The notes: generated from the letters alone by a model not told the origin. A stretch of DNA of 64,000 bases from Istiophorus platypterus (GCA_016859345.1 CM029121.1:11101411-11165410); one strand, 5' to 3'; numbered from the stretch's first letter, positions 12,634 through 23,929 are shown. Numbers and translations are program-made.

Positions 12634-14277
12634 ATCACTTGCTCCAACAGCATTTACATCAGCAGAAAACTGAGGTCAACCTCACTTGCATGAGTATAGA
12701 GGTGTGGGTGTGAATGGATTTAAAGAATTTAAAGATGCAGTCAAAAGGTCTTGAAATAAATAACTGCCTTCTTTAATGTTAGTATTGACTCCTCACCATG
12801 GCAATTTTAAAGGTGTATTGAGCATTACTGTTGTATTGGGCTACATTATATTTTAAAGGCTTTTTTAAAATTCTGTCCATCGTATTTATTTATACCCTTT
12901 ACAATTTAACACAGTGTATAATACACCACCTAGATTGAATACAAGGATTTTTTTTTGTCAACATACTGAGTTCAACGAGGGTTTAAAGACAGCCAGAGGC
13001 TATTCAGTATTCAACGTTCCTCACTATTTTATACATGACAGTGCCTAAGACACAGCCACTTTCAAAAATACAACCTCTGACCTCGCACAGAAATGCTGAG
13101 TCAAAAAAAAGACATCAACTGTAGCCTGAAAACAATATGACTCAGTAATCATGCAATGATGCCATCAGTCCTACACATCAAATAGAATTATACAGTATCT
13201 GCAGAAACTCAATAGGAAAGATCTGTGATCTGTGAATGGGGCACCATGAAAAATATATAGATTGAAATAATTAGCTCCCATGTTTACTACCCAGTGCCTT
13301 TATGACATAATCTCTTTCTAATCCCTCTTTATCTCATTCTAGACTGCTGTGTTTCTTTTGCTGCAGAGTCTACACCGCTGCAGTACTTACTGCTTTACCC
13401 ACTGAATTAGAAATGAGTGATGGTTATTATTATCATATATTTTTTTTTGCTCTGCTCTGGCTTCCCACGGTTTAAAACCAGGTTTCAATCAAGATCTTTT
13501 TTTTATAAAGCATTACAAGAAACCTACAAAAACTAATAAGACGATAGAATCCTATATATGCATACAAACACACACACACACACATATATATGTGTAAATA
13601 TATAAGTTTACAATGAAAGCAAACATTCATTTAGCTTTGTCTGAAATGCAAAAAGTGAATATAACATCCGGGCACAGCACTGAGAAATCTCTTTGAAAGA
13701 AAATCAGCGGCAAATAAAATCAAACTACATGGCACAGTTACATAATGAAAAGCATTATAATGTGTACACATTACGCTGTCATTCCGCAGAAGGAGGTCAA
13801 ATCCACCTTTTATTGCTGCTGGAGCTCATTACTAAATGAGAACAGTAGTGTGCAAATCTTTTGTGATTTAATATATAACTCAAGTTAGGATTCAACTCAG
13901 CTCTCAATCATGTATGCAGGAGTTTGCACTCACCTCAGGGTTGGTCCACTTGGTCTTGATCTTCTCGGCCATCTGTTGTGTACAGCCCAGCAGGTCATAA
14001 CCCTGCCTGCTCTACAGGAGGAGCAGACAAACAAAAATTAAACAAGACTGAGTATTCCACTACATAAGCACATAAAGCACAGCAGGTAAACAGAGATTCA
14101 TTCTGTGTGAGTCAAATGAAGGAGGAAACACTCAGTTAGTTATTAGCTTATAATCTTTTAGAAGAGCACATAATTAACTTGTGTTTTACAGGTCAACAGT
14201 CAATCACAGGCCGCAATTTTGAATATAAAGTTTGACATTCTACACGCTCAATGCAGTATGGTTCAACAGGAAATCAT
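12634..14277. repeat. Tandem duplication, unit B (1644 bp, carries trim44 exon 2 copy B)
   Basis: This is the second, directly adjacent copy of unit A, with CA run (CA)8 near 13569-13584. It ends where ATCACT (14278-14283) recurs and the sequence departs into unique DNA. Such near-identity in intron sequence means a very recent event or a duplicated piece in the assembly. Confidence 0.95.
13934..14011 (-). CDS. trim44: trim44 exon 2, copy B
   Basis: The exon, its acceptor (TGTAG) and its donor (GTGAGT) match copy A base for base. It is the first exon-2 copy met in transcription after exon 1, 1383 bases downstream of the exon-1 donor. Splicing could use B only, A only or both. Using both would add a second copy of the 26-residue linker/coiled-coil segment, giving 366 residues through exon 3. 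Which copy is used cannot be told from sequence. Confidence 0.8.
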
Positions 14278-15394
14278 ATCACTGCTCCCCTAGATAAAGG
14301 ACTTCTTTCACATGAATACACTGGCACAGGAAGCAGGATAAAAGCTAACGTAGGTACAGAGTAAATAATGTGGCCTGGGGCTGTGTTTGTGTGTGTGTGT
14401 GTGTCCCCTTTTGTCTCCCATCAATCCATATGTTGCCGTGATGTAAGAGCATACCAGTGAAGTGTGTTGCTCTGCTTCCGTTGTACTGATGTACAGTCAG
14501 ACAAATGTACAGTCAGAAAACCGTGAAGGTTGATTCTACTGTAGTTAAATGCATCAGCTTTGTGTGATGATTTTCAAATGAGGCTCTTGCTAAGATTTCC
14601 TGATTCAGTTTATTTTAGTCTTCACAAACAAAACCCTTGACTGTTCAAAATATTAATCCAGAACTAAGTCCTGGTTCCTGATACTATCACAGCGCTGTTA
14701 ATTGGTCCGTTGTGCAATAACACAGTCCGCATTTGTTCAGTGAGCTGATAACATCAGATTCTAACTGCTTCTGTAATCATCACAAACACTATGCTCTGTA
14801 GAACCGAGCTAACAACGATGATCTCAACATTCTCAAAATCCAGCACATTAGCCCAGTTCACATTAGCCCAGTTCACTGAACCAGCTGCAGTGCTGCATTA
14901 AACGACTGGTGACTCACTGGACCTATTACATATGCCTTAAGCGCAAAGCTATCTAGGAAGAGGAGGACATGTGGAGCCATAATTGGTTGCCGAGCCACTT
15001 GGACACAGGGGTATATTCATAATGTTAATAATGATAATTTCAATTTCACAGTTATCATAGAAATTATTTATGTGTCTGTATAATTGAATAATTATTTTTA
15101 ATGATGTCATGTGGGTGATGTTGAAACGCTGTTATGTTTAAAATATTACACATAGCTCTAACAGAGCCCTGTTGAGTTTACTTAAAGAATAAAGCGCCTA
15201 CAGCTATTGGCATACTACTTAATACTGAATTAGAAATGCAAACCAGATAGGTGATGCTCTGAATATATTATGTTGTACATTACAGAGCTGCAGATGTTGT
15301 GGAGCATGCCTTAGTGATTAACTATCAGTAGAGTGAATCACACAACACTGGTCTACCATACACAAGTCTGTCATGTTCTGAGTGTGCGACTGAC
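14278..15394 (-). other. trim44: trim44 intron 1 (outside the duplication)
   Basis: This is unique intron sequence with a GT run near 14385-14403 and a perfect 15-base direct repeat at 14846-14860 and 14861-14875. The intron starts at the exon-1 donor AAG|GTCAGT. No exon or transposon was recognised. Confidence 0.75.
14846..14875. repeat. 15-bp unit repeated twice
   Basis: The unit cattagcccagttca occurs twice in direct succession without mismatch. Confidence 0.9.
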
Positions 15395-16039
15395 CTTCTG
15401 CCACATGTAGGCCTCATGCAGAGTAATGATCTCATGATCCCTGTGCTCACCCTGCACAGCGCACACCACACAGATTATCTTCTCATCTGGTTTACAGTAG
15501 AGGGAGCCTTCCTGCCCGTGCTCCTTGCAGCGCAGTCGTTCTACTGTCACAGTGTCCCTTTTACCAGCCTCTCCACCAGCCATGGCCTCCTGCCCTGCCT
15601 CAGCACCCCCAGCTCCATCATCCACCTCGGTCGCCAGCGGGAGATTATTCTGGGCTCCCTTGCTTTCCTTAGCATCACTGCTCTCTTCCCCATTAGCCAC
15701 TGCCATTCCAAGAGGTAGCATCTCCTGATGTGCACCCATTCCAACTACCCTCTCCACACCAGCCCCATCCTCGGCTTCCTCTCCAACTCTGGAGTCTCTG
15801 TTGGTGCCAGGTCCATTAGCTTGTGTCTCCTCATGGTTATAAGGCATTAGCGGATGCTGCGTCCTGCTGGCGTGTCTGTCAGCATGGACTGGGCAGAAGG
15901 CAAAGCTGCAGGCATGGCAAACTTGTGTGGCCGGTTGGGCCTCATCAGGCTCGCACGCATCACATGACCCGTCCATCTGTGGCAGCTCCTCCTGTTTAAC
16001 CCCCGTGGCTCTTTCCTGGGGTTCCCCTTTGTGGTCCAT
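15395..16039 (-). CDS. trim44: trim44 exon 1: ZnF-UBP-like and B-box zinc-binding region
   Basis: This exon encodes 215 codons. The ATG at 16037-16039 sits in GGCCACCATGG, an essentially perfect Kozak context, which fixes the start. An N-terminal zinc-finger-like segment (CDACEPDE at 26-33, then CHAC at 41-44, C49, H52, H56) resembles the UBP-type finger of human TRIM44 (CDECEPDE, from memory). An acidic, Gly/Ala-rich linker spans about 70-165; it is much less Glu-rich than the human one. A B-box follows at about 171-208, with C171, H174, C182, C190, C193, H199 and H202 visible. The donor AAG|GTCAGT closes the exon in phase 0. TRIM44 is an atypical TRIM protein without a RING, reported to stabilise client proteins by opposing ubiquitination. 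Confidence 0.93.
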
Positions 16040-16056
16040 GGTGGCCGATAATAATT

Positions 16057-16882
16057 CTGGGGATCAGAGGTGTAAGTCTTACAGGAGACACAGAGAGTAG
16101 AGGACAGGTTATAAAGAGCTGTGACCTTCGGTAACCAGCTCTCATATTTACACCGGGGAAAGTCCAAGATCCTCGGGACTAATCCCGTCTGATATAATAT
16201 TACCACAACAGATGATGCATGGAGGGAGCTCCACGGGAAACAACATCCTGTGGAACATTATCACACAAATGACACCATAAAACCACATTCGTTTCATTCT
16301 GCAAGGGCAATAAAGAGGAAGACCCCATCTGCAGTCATTTAACTGCCTTTGTGGGCAAACACACCCGCTTTGTTTACTGACTCGCTGAGAGAAAGCGCCG
16401 ACTGTGTATTCGTGGACCCTCAGCTCGCCCCAACACAGAAGCCCACCCCCCTCTCTCCCTGTAAAGCCTTCGGGCCCTGACCTTTTCACGGTTTGTTCTG
16501 TTTTTGTCTTCCGCCTTCTCGCCCGCCTCCACTCTGCGGGAGCGGAGCCGAGAGAACGAAAAAGATACCATGGTGGGTGCCCGGTGCACATCTTCACCCA
16601 CCCACCCACCCACCCACCAACCCACCCACACAAAGAAGTCTCCTTTCTCTCCTCAGCTCTGTTTGTGTACTTTTCCCCACTGCTGACACAAACGACCGCT
16701 GGAGAAATTGCTGTACTGAAGACCCCCCCCCTCCTCTCTCCTCCAGCACCACCACCACCCCCCTGTGACCCTAAGCCCCTCATGTCTCCCCTCTCTGGCT
16801 CACACCTCGCACAGACGCAGGCGTTTTCCCTGTCATCCTTACGGGGCTTAGCAGATCGCGTCCCGCCGCGGTGCGTACTCAC
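16057..16882 (-). other. Candidate 5'-UTR intron of trim44
   Basis: On the minus strand a strong donor context GACGA|GTGAGT ends at 16883 and an acceptor CTGATCCCCAG precedes 16056, only 17 bases before the start codon. Together they would define an 826-base intron separating an untranslated first exon (from 16883 upwards) from the first coding exon. This is an inference from splice-site consensus only. Long open frames across this interval are by-products of high GC content. Confidence 0.4.
16595..16630 (-). repeat. CCCA/GGGT tandem repeat with G-quadruplex pattern
   Basis: The plus strand carries repeated CACC/CCCA units; the minus strand, which is the trim44 sense strand, reads as GGGT repeated at least five times with one-base loops. 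This satisfies the usual pattern of four G-tracts of three with short loops. Confidence 0.9.
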
Positions 16883-17153
16883 TCGTCTCCGTCTTCCTCT
16901 CTCCCTCCCTGTTTTCTTTTTTTCCTGTCTAGGGCTCGTTTTGAGATAACGTGGAGCCAGCGGGGGCGTTAGCTTGACGGCTAGCTTCCCCCCGTGCAGC
17001 CGCTGCGCCTCGGGATTCTATTATTTAGCCGTCGATTCATTAACTTTCACTTTACAGGAGAAGAGAGACTCCGACTCCGGCTCCACCGCGTTTACTTCCT
17101 TATTTTCATCAGCTGCTCTTTTTTTTTTCTCTACTTCCTGCTCGTAGTCTCCC

Positions 17154-17154
<1 letters not shown>

Positions 17155-17222
<68 letters not shown>
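17155..17222. repeat. (TG)34 microsatellite in trim44 promoter
   Basis: Uninterrupted TG dinucleotides, 68 bases, preceded by a T-rich stretch. Confidence 0.97.
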
Positions 17223-17227
<5 letters not shown>

Positions 17228-17520
17228 GTGTGTTTGTGATCGGCAGAGACGCGCAGAGGCTGGAGAGAGAAAACCCGTCCGACAAACGCCAAACTACTCG
17301 GAATCGGGACGCAGGTAGAGGGATAAACACTCTCACAGTAAAGTCAATACGGGTAAACACGCCGTGAGATCGCCTCACTTGTTTTTAACGGTATTGTTAA
17401 CGTTATTTTTACCTGTTCGAGTTCCGCGCTAGTTTCTTTTTAAGCCGTTAGCCGTAACAGGAGGTGACGGTTTTAACCGACCTCATGACACATCGGCTAA
17501 CGTTAGCATAACCTGTGAAA

Positions 17521-20053
17521 AGTGTAGCTCAAGACGAACGACGCAAAAACATAAACCCCGTTCAAAAGCGGTTTCCTTTGAGTTATCGCTGTTTAAATGA
17601 TGTGGTTTTCTCTGTAGATATATAAAATGTACCGTAAACTACATGGGGATGGATGAAGTCTGAGCCCAACATATGATATCCATTAGAGTAATGTCTAACA
17701 CACAGCTGAGCCATTTTCATCAAATATAAATTAGTCTTGGATATTAGAAAACACAGTAGCCATTTCAATAAACCCATGACAACTTCCCGGTAGTGACATT
17801 CATCCATCGTGCAATTTGAAGCTTTCCTACCCCCCTTTGTTTTTTCCAATCAAGTACAGTGATAATAAAACGACATAAAAGTGCAAAGCTGGAAAATTAT
17901 AATAACAAATAGATAGAAATAAACCGCAAAAATAATTTCAGGTTCTTGTAAAAAGCCCGTTGGGAGTCAGTTTATTTGCTGGCCCTACCTCTTGTGCCTC
18001 TTGTATTGCTCTTGACCTGTTTACTTTCTGTTATTGTTTTATTTATGAAAATTATTACAGTGCACCCATTATAATGGGCTGAACAAACCTCTCGTGATGT
18101 GACTAACAGTTTGCCTCTGAGATTTGATCAAAGAGTTTGGAGACTTCTCCCAAAAGTCCAAAGTTCCCAAAATTTCCTTTTTAAAAACACTGACATATTT
18201 CTCTGATTTAAATGTAATCATTAATGCAAAAGTTGTATTAACGATAAAGGCAATATCTGGGGTCGGGGAATGAGATGAAACTCCTGTGATTTCCTCGGGG
18301 GATTAGGCAATGTGAGCGAAAGCGAAATATGCTGATATCACAAAATGCAATCCTGTTTTTCCCAGTGAGCATTTAAATGGTGTTAAAGGGAGTGCATGCT
18401 GCTGATCATACATAAATATAAGAAAAACAGTTAAGTGAGTGACAGCTACCAGACCAAACTAAGATGTATTTATTATGTGAATACAGGGAAAGATTCAGCT
18501 TGAAAAGTAAGCAAATTGTGAAATTCAGTACTGGTGTTAATGGGAAGTTTCTAAACATAATGTCTGCATTCTCCTCCTGTTCACACCCTTAGCCTCCTTA
18601 GACCAACACTGAGAAACAATGGAGTAAGATTAGAGGTCTGGAGGAGGGACAGAGAGATGAGGAAAAACAAGATGTTCTCTGTAGAGAAATCTAAAATGGC
18701 TATTGAGCTGGGCTTCACACAAATAATATTTGGCAAATAATTGTTGACTGTTACTCTGATTTGAAGAGCACACCATAAATAACCATAAACCACGTTCCAA
18801 CTAAGCCTCCAGCACCCACTTGATATGGGTGATGACGCTGTTTTTGCCAAAGTTTTCATGCTGTTTTGAAGCGGATCCCTCTTATGCAAAGTTTGCCACC
18901 AGAAAAGATTCATTGTAAGACTACAAACAGAAAATAGAATTCATTGGCAAAATTAAATTTGCCCTGGCATGCTACTTGCTTATGCCATGCTGATGTAACG
19001 GTTCAAACTCAAACCGTGTTTCCAGAGGGTGTTTAATTGTAACAGACGTATGATTCTGATTAGAGTGTAGCTGGGGTTGAGAGCACAAACTGTTCCACCA
19101 CACAAATCACAGAAAGATCAAATCCAAAAATATATAATCTTATACTACTGAACCAAATTTTACAGTCAGTGTGAAGATAAATGCTCACCTGGCTTTATCT
19201 TAAAATCTTTCACTGCATTCAACTCATAGGGACAGCATCATCTTGCACTCTGCATAAAAGCAGAAAACAATTAAAAGGCTCATTGACTTGCAATTCATTA
19301 AAATAAGAACTCAGTAAAAATACAATATGTTGCTACTGATAGGAACTTAAATTTATTTTTTCCTTATCCAGGGGGTTGTAGGGAAACAAATTCTGACAAG
19401 CAATAGGAGCTAAATTTGTTTATCCAAATGTGTTTCTACAGCTCAGAAAAGCTTGCACATGGAGGCTGGCAACACAAAGAACATCAAGCTCTCAGAAATG
19501 CCAGCCAAGAGTGAAGGGGGGGGTCTTTGGCAGGCAAGCACAGCAGACAGAAAACACTTACCTAATGCCTCGGTTTTTAACAATGTTTTATTGGCATGAG
19601 GTCAGTTGTTGGACTCGAGAAGAATTGTCCTTCGGTGCAACATCACTGCTATGTCAGAAAAGCACTTCTTGGACTGAGTTAGCATCTCTCCCTCTCTTTC
19701 TCCTCCTACATTGGTTGATATTTTATTTTTTCTCCCAGCTCCTTATTTGGCCTCTGGATCATTCTCTGGATGCACTTGACCTTTCCAACACTCTCTCTTG
19801 TCCAACTCGTCATAGCTGTGCAACATAAAACAGAATCAGTAAGCTCTTTTTCTGAGGTTGTTTCTGGATTCCTGAAACCTGTTTCATGAAGCAGGATAGC
19901 AAAACATTGCCTAATAAAACCTTTAACGCCTCCAATCCCAGCTGAACTAAAGAGGTATGCATTTGGGTTTTGCAGTTCTCCAGCTAAATTAGGATTGCTG
20001 CTTTGTGAGACAGGTCCATGGTGGTGCGTGTGAGTGTGTGTGTGTGTGTGTGT

Positions 20054-20130
<77 letters not shown>

Positions 20131-21882
20131 AACAAGTTAGGGGAAGGACAGCTGTCAAGATTGATCAGAGGCAGTAAAGAGTGAGATGCAGGTGAGGAAA
20201 GTAGAAAAAGAAACAATTTGCTCAAGGAGAGCACATATGAAGGACACAGAAAAAGAACTGCAGTTTCCAAAAATTTTGTTTTCCAAACACTGTAAAATCA
20301 AGAATGTTCTCCCAGCAATTCAAACATGTCCTCAAAGAGTATTCAATTTGCAAATTTGATTCAATCTGAAAAGGAAAAATATCTTCTTGTTATTATTGTT
20401 TTTATTATACAAAGTAATTGCCACCTTCTCTAATGCCAATCAATAAGCATTTAGTTACCAGTTTACAGACAGAATTAGCTAAAACTAATTCAATCTAACA
20501 CAACACTCAATCTTATCTTCACAAGGATAATAATGTTAAGTTTTTATTTATACTGTTTTAGGGAGGATCTAATTAAACATGATCAATTTGAATGCTGTGA
20601 TTTGTTCTGCTGTTGCATTGTATTGCATTATTACTGAGAGCTGTTGCTAATATTTAGTCTTCCCTCACTGATAAAACGGGGTCTACATTCTGTCCAATTT
20701 TCTATAAATCTGTCTTGGTTTCATATATCAAAATACGGTATGTAGTCAAAAACCTTTTGTAAACACCATGATGGTGCTATAATTAAAGGATTTAAGTAAC
20801 CCCTTTCAAATAAGGTAAGCCCTGTGTCCAGTACGCACAGTTGATAATGACAATGTAACTGACAATTCATAAGTTTAGTGTTTGTTCTTTTTTAACACGT
20901 TAGTACAACAACCCTCTAGCCCCTGGGATGTTTTATTTTCCCATCATTAGAACAAATTCTTTCATCAGTCAAGGTCGAGTGTTGTGGAAACGATCTGCTT
21001 TTCAAGGTGATGAAGCCTATTGAGGATCTATCCCTGCATGCATTATGGCACCACATCTGGCATGAAGTTGGTGGTTTTTAAAATACAGTTTATATTCATA
21101 GGTGATAGCCAAATTCGTGCATACTGACATGGTGAAAACAAACTTCAGACAAAAATATTGTAGAATGTAAAGGTTGTTGGTGATCTATATATTTCTACTT
21201 TCTTCGACCTAACCTAAACCAATGTCCGTCCTACAACTAAGGTCATCCATTTCTAAGTCAATACACTGCAGCCTTTATCTCACATGTTTTCAGATGGACT
21301 CTGTATCATAAATACATCCAGAATGCATTGTCATATGTATCAAAGGACCAACAAGTTACCGTCTACTGCTAAAGGGATATCTAGACTATTCTCTCTTTCT
21401 CAGTCTTGACTTCTTCATCTTCTTCTTTCTCTTACTTGCCTTCTTGTCTCTCTCTCTCTCCCCGAGTAGGAGAAAAGCATATTTTGAGTGCTCCCTCATG
21501 AAAACAGAAATAAGTTAGCATGAGTGAGGGATCGCTGGAATGAGTTTTGATGTACAAATCTGAATTTAGATTTGAAAAATGCATGTGTGTATGGTCTCAC
21601 ATTTCTAGTATCATTGAAATGTACACCTTTGGGATGAAAAAAAGTTTGATTTTTTTTTTTTTCTCCCCTGAATTAAGAGAATTTTGCTGGTTAATGCTTC
21701 TCCAGGGAGCTACAATTGGGATTGTGGGCTCCAGGGTTAGGGTTTTAATGTGTCAAAGTACCTGCCATGCTACTTGCTCATAAGAATGAAACAGGGTTAG
21801 TGTGTGTGTTTGCACATGCATTACCAGGATTCTGACATTAGGAACAATGTAGCCCTTCACGGACGGTGTGGTGTCAAATGTT
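17521..21882. other. Intergenic region upstream of trim44
   Basis: AT-rich non-coding DNA. Features seen: a TG microsatellite at 20034-20129 and a T run near 21651-21661. The longer open frames (near 18581-18913 and 19430-19828) have no recognisable protein character and no splice context that persuaded me. Confidence 0.6.
20034..20129. repeat. TG microsatellite, about 96 bp
   Basis: Nearly pure TG repeats with one GG interruption near 20054. Open frames on either strand here are translations of the repeat. Confidence 0.97.
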
Positions 21883-22439
21883 TGTTAAAAAGGAATGTAT
21901 CTGCCATGTAACCCACAGTTATTAAAGGAAATGTATTTGCTATATCTTTGCCATGTAATTCATAGTCAGATGCAAGATTTAATCATATAGAAAGTGTGTT
22001 TAAATGTAACAAGCACATAATTAAAAAAAAAAAAAAAAGCAACACAAAGGAGCCAGAATATAATGGTGTCGACCAAGGGTGTTGGAGAGTAAAAAAAAAA
22101 GAACGGAAGGTGCACATGACCGGGCAGGCCTGGTGTATGTAGGAGGCCCGTGGTGAGGGCCACTAACGCCGTGGTCTAAACCATAAATAGGTAGGTATGG
22201 AGAATGACATCACCTTGCTGACTCAGCAAGTTTTGGGACTATAAAAAGGATGTGCTTAGTATTGTGCCTTAGAGCTGCTCATCAGGCGGGTCTCGGGTTT
22301 TGTTGCTGCAATAAAACTCTACTGCATTGAACCCTGATGTCTCCTGGGGATTTTTGAAGACCTAAACAAGATATTTGAGCTTTGAAGAAAGAGTCAAGTC
22401 TTAGAATCTGGCCCTGGACAGGATGTCCTGACCATAACA
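21883..22439 (+). mobile_element. Solo LTR of an LTR retrotransposon or endogenous retrovirus
   Basis: The element starts TGTTA and ends TAACA, a perfect 5-base terminal inversion of the TG...CA type. The flanks are ATGTT on the left and ATGCT on the right, an apparent 5-base target duplication with one change. Inside, in correct order, are a TATA box (TATAAAAA from 22240), a poly(A) signal AATAAA at 22310-22315 about 70 bases further, and a short U5-like tail. This U3-R-U5 order and a length of 557 bases fit one LTR. No internal gag/pol region or second LTR is seen beside it, so recombination has probably left a solo copy. The superfamily cannot be told from the LTR alone. Confidence 0.7.
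22216..22228. promoter_or_regulatory. Consensus Maf recognition element (T-MARE) in the LTR
   Basis: The 13-base palindrome TGCTGACTCAGCA matches the full T-MARE consensus, which contains the AP-1/TRE core TGACTCA. It lies about a dozen bases upstream of the LTR TATA box, the position expected of a promoter-proximal activator site. Confidence 0.75.
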
Positions 22440-22837
22440 ATGCTACTATACTATTCACAAGCTTGTCTTAAACTTTTTATCGCAATTACAAGTCACAAAA
22501 TCTCTTTATGGCCTCGTCCTACATTCCCTAGAAACATAGAATCGGCCTTCCATCAATAAGTCATATAATCAATAATCCCATTAGACCCCTGCCTCACATC
22601 TGTTTTTATAGGACCCGGTTCTACCTTAGACTAGATTAAAGAATGAGAAGTTAGAGTAAATGCTGTGGATTATCTGAACCAAACTAATGAGTTATGACTC
22701 TATGGATTTGTGCATATTACCAATGAAACAATGCAATATGTGATAACAAATGCATCAGTGTTTTTTGTTGGTTTTTTTTTTGCACTTAGATGCTACAGAA
22801 AGACTAATGAGGATTATTTCCATTGCATTGAGTAAAC
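22440..22837. other. Short non-coding spacer between LTR and Tc1 element
   Basis: AT-rich sequence with a T run near 22771-22780. Nothing else recognised. Confidence 0.6.
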
Positions 22838-23929
22838 ATGCAGAATACTTCACTTTGATGCAGCCAATGCAAAAATTGTTAAAAATTAATTTTTATACAT
22901 TTAATATCCCATACTGACAAAGCAAAAACACAATTTTAGAATGTTTTGCAAATGTATTTAAAACTGAAAAAAATGAAATATCACATTGATATAAGTATTT
23001 AGACTATTTACTATGATACTTCAAATTTAGCTCAGATGCCTGCCCTTTATGTTGATCATCTCTTGACTAGAGACCACCTAGAGACTAGAGACTTTCGTCA
23101 ATTCAATTGACGAGATGGGATTTGGAAAGGCACACACCTGTCTATATAAAGTGTCATAGCTGGCAATGTATATCAGAGTAAATACCATTTCATGAGGTTG
23201 GAGTAACTGCCTGCAGAGCTCAGAGACAGGATTGTGTAATGGCCCAGATCTGGGGAAGCCTACACAAAAAATTGATACATTGAAGGTTCCCAAGAGAACA
23301 GTGACTTCCATAATTCTTCAGTGTAAGAAGGCTGGAACAACCAGGACTCTTATTAGATCTGGCCAGCTGGCCAAACTGAGAAACTGGGGGAGAAGGGCCT
23401 CAGTAAGAGAGGAGACCAAGAACAAGATGGTCAGTCCGGCTGTACAGAGACATCCTTAATGAAAACCCTGTCCAAAGAACAGAAGAACTCAGACTGGGTC
23501 AAAGGTTCAACTTGAACCAGGATAAAGACCCTAAATACACAGCCAAGACAACACAGGAGTGTCTTAGGGACAACTCTGTGAATGTCCTTGAGTGGCCCAG
23601 GAAAGAATGACAGACAATCCCAAAATCCAGGTTTGCAAAGCTTGTCATATCAAACCCAAAAAGACTCAAGCCTGTAATCACTGCTAAAGGTTCTTCAACT
23701 AAGTATTGAAAGGGGGGTCTGAATACCAATTCCAATTTGATTTTCACTTTTTCTTTTTTAAGGAATTTGCTCAAAATTTCTAAAATTCAGTTCTTGCTTA
23801 GTCACTATGGTGTATTGAGTGTAGACTGAGAGAGAAAAAAAATCAATTTAAAAGATTCTGGCATGAGGCTGCAACATGACAAAATGTGAAAGAAGTGAAT
23901 GGGTCTGACGACTTTCTAAATGCACTGTA
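22838..23929 (+). mobile_element. Tc1-type DNA transposon, internally deleted
   Basis: Many phrases match the abundant fish Tc1 family known from salmonids and other teleosts (recalled, not searched), for example cgagacaggattgtgt-like and atctggggaag-like blocks, aatgtccttgagtggccca, and a right end finishing gcactgta. The frame 23232-23459 reads as the helix-turn-helix part of a Tc1 transposase (LKVPKRTVTSIIL, then GRRASVREETKN). Compared with a full element of about 1.6 kb, the middle of the gene is missing around 23448, and a second gap follows the aatgtccttgagtggccca block (about 23600). The left end is eroded. It cannot encode an active enzyme. Confidence 0.85.
23232..23459 (+). pseudogene. 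Tc1 transposase remnant (N-terminal DNA-binding part)
   Basis: About 75 codons keep the N-terminal helix-turn-helix region of a Tc1/mariner transposase. The catalytic DD(E/D) domain is lost through internal deletion and the frame ends at a stop right after the deletion point. The track-style start here is not an ancestral start codon; the original coding region began further upstream. Confidence 0.75.

Larger units (their letters stand above)
16400..17520 (-). promoter_or_regulatory. trim44: CpG-rich promoter region of trim44
   Basis: The GC and CpG content rises sharply compared with the AT-rich flanks, for example around 16840-16890 and 17230-17450. The region lies directly upstream of the first coding exon, as in a housekeeping-type CpG-island promoter. 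No TATA box was recognised. A (TG)34 run at 17155-17222 and a GGGT array on the trim44 sense strand at 16595-16630 lie inside it. Confidence 0.65.

Noticed and set aside
16148..16882. 244-codon open frame on the minus strand upstream of trim44
   Set aside because: It begins with GTG exactly at a splice-donor-like GTGAGT, not ATG, runs through GGGT repeats, and has no recognisable domain. It is best explained by high GC content in the promoter and 5' UTR intron.
19706..20270. Open frames of 93-150 codons with poly(TH) stretches
   Set aside because: They translate the TG microsatellite at 20034-20129.
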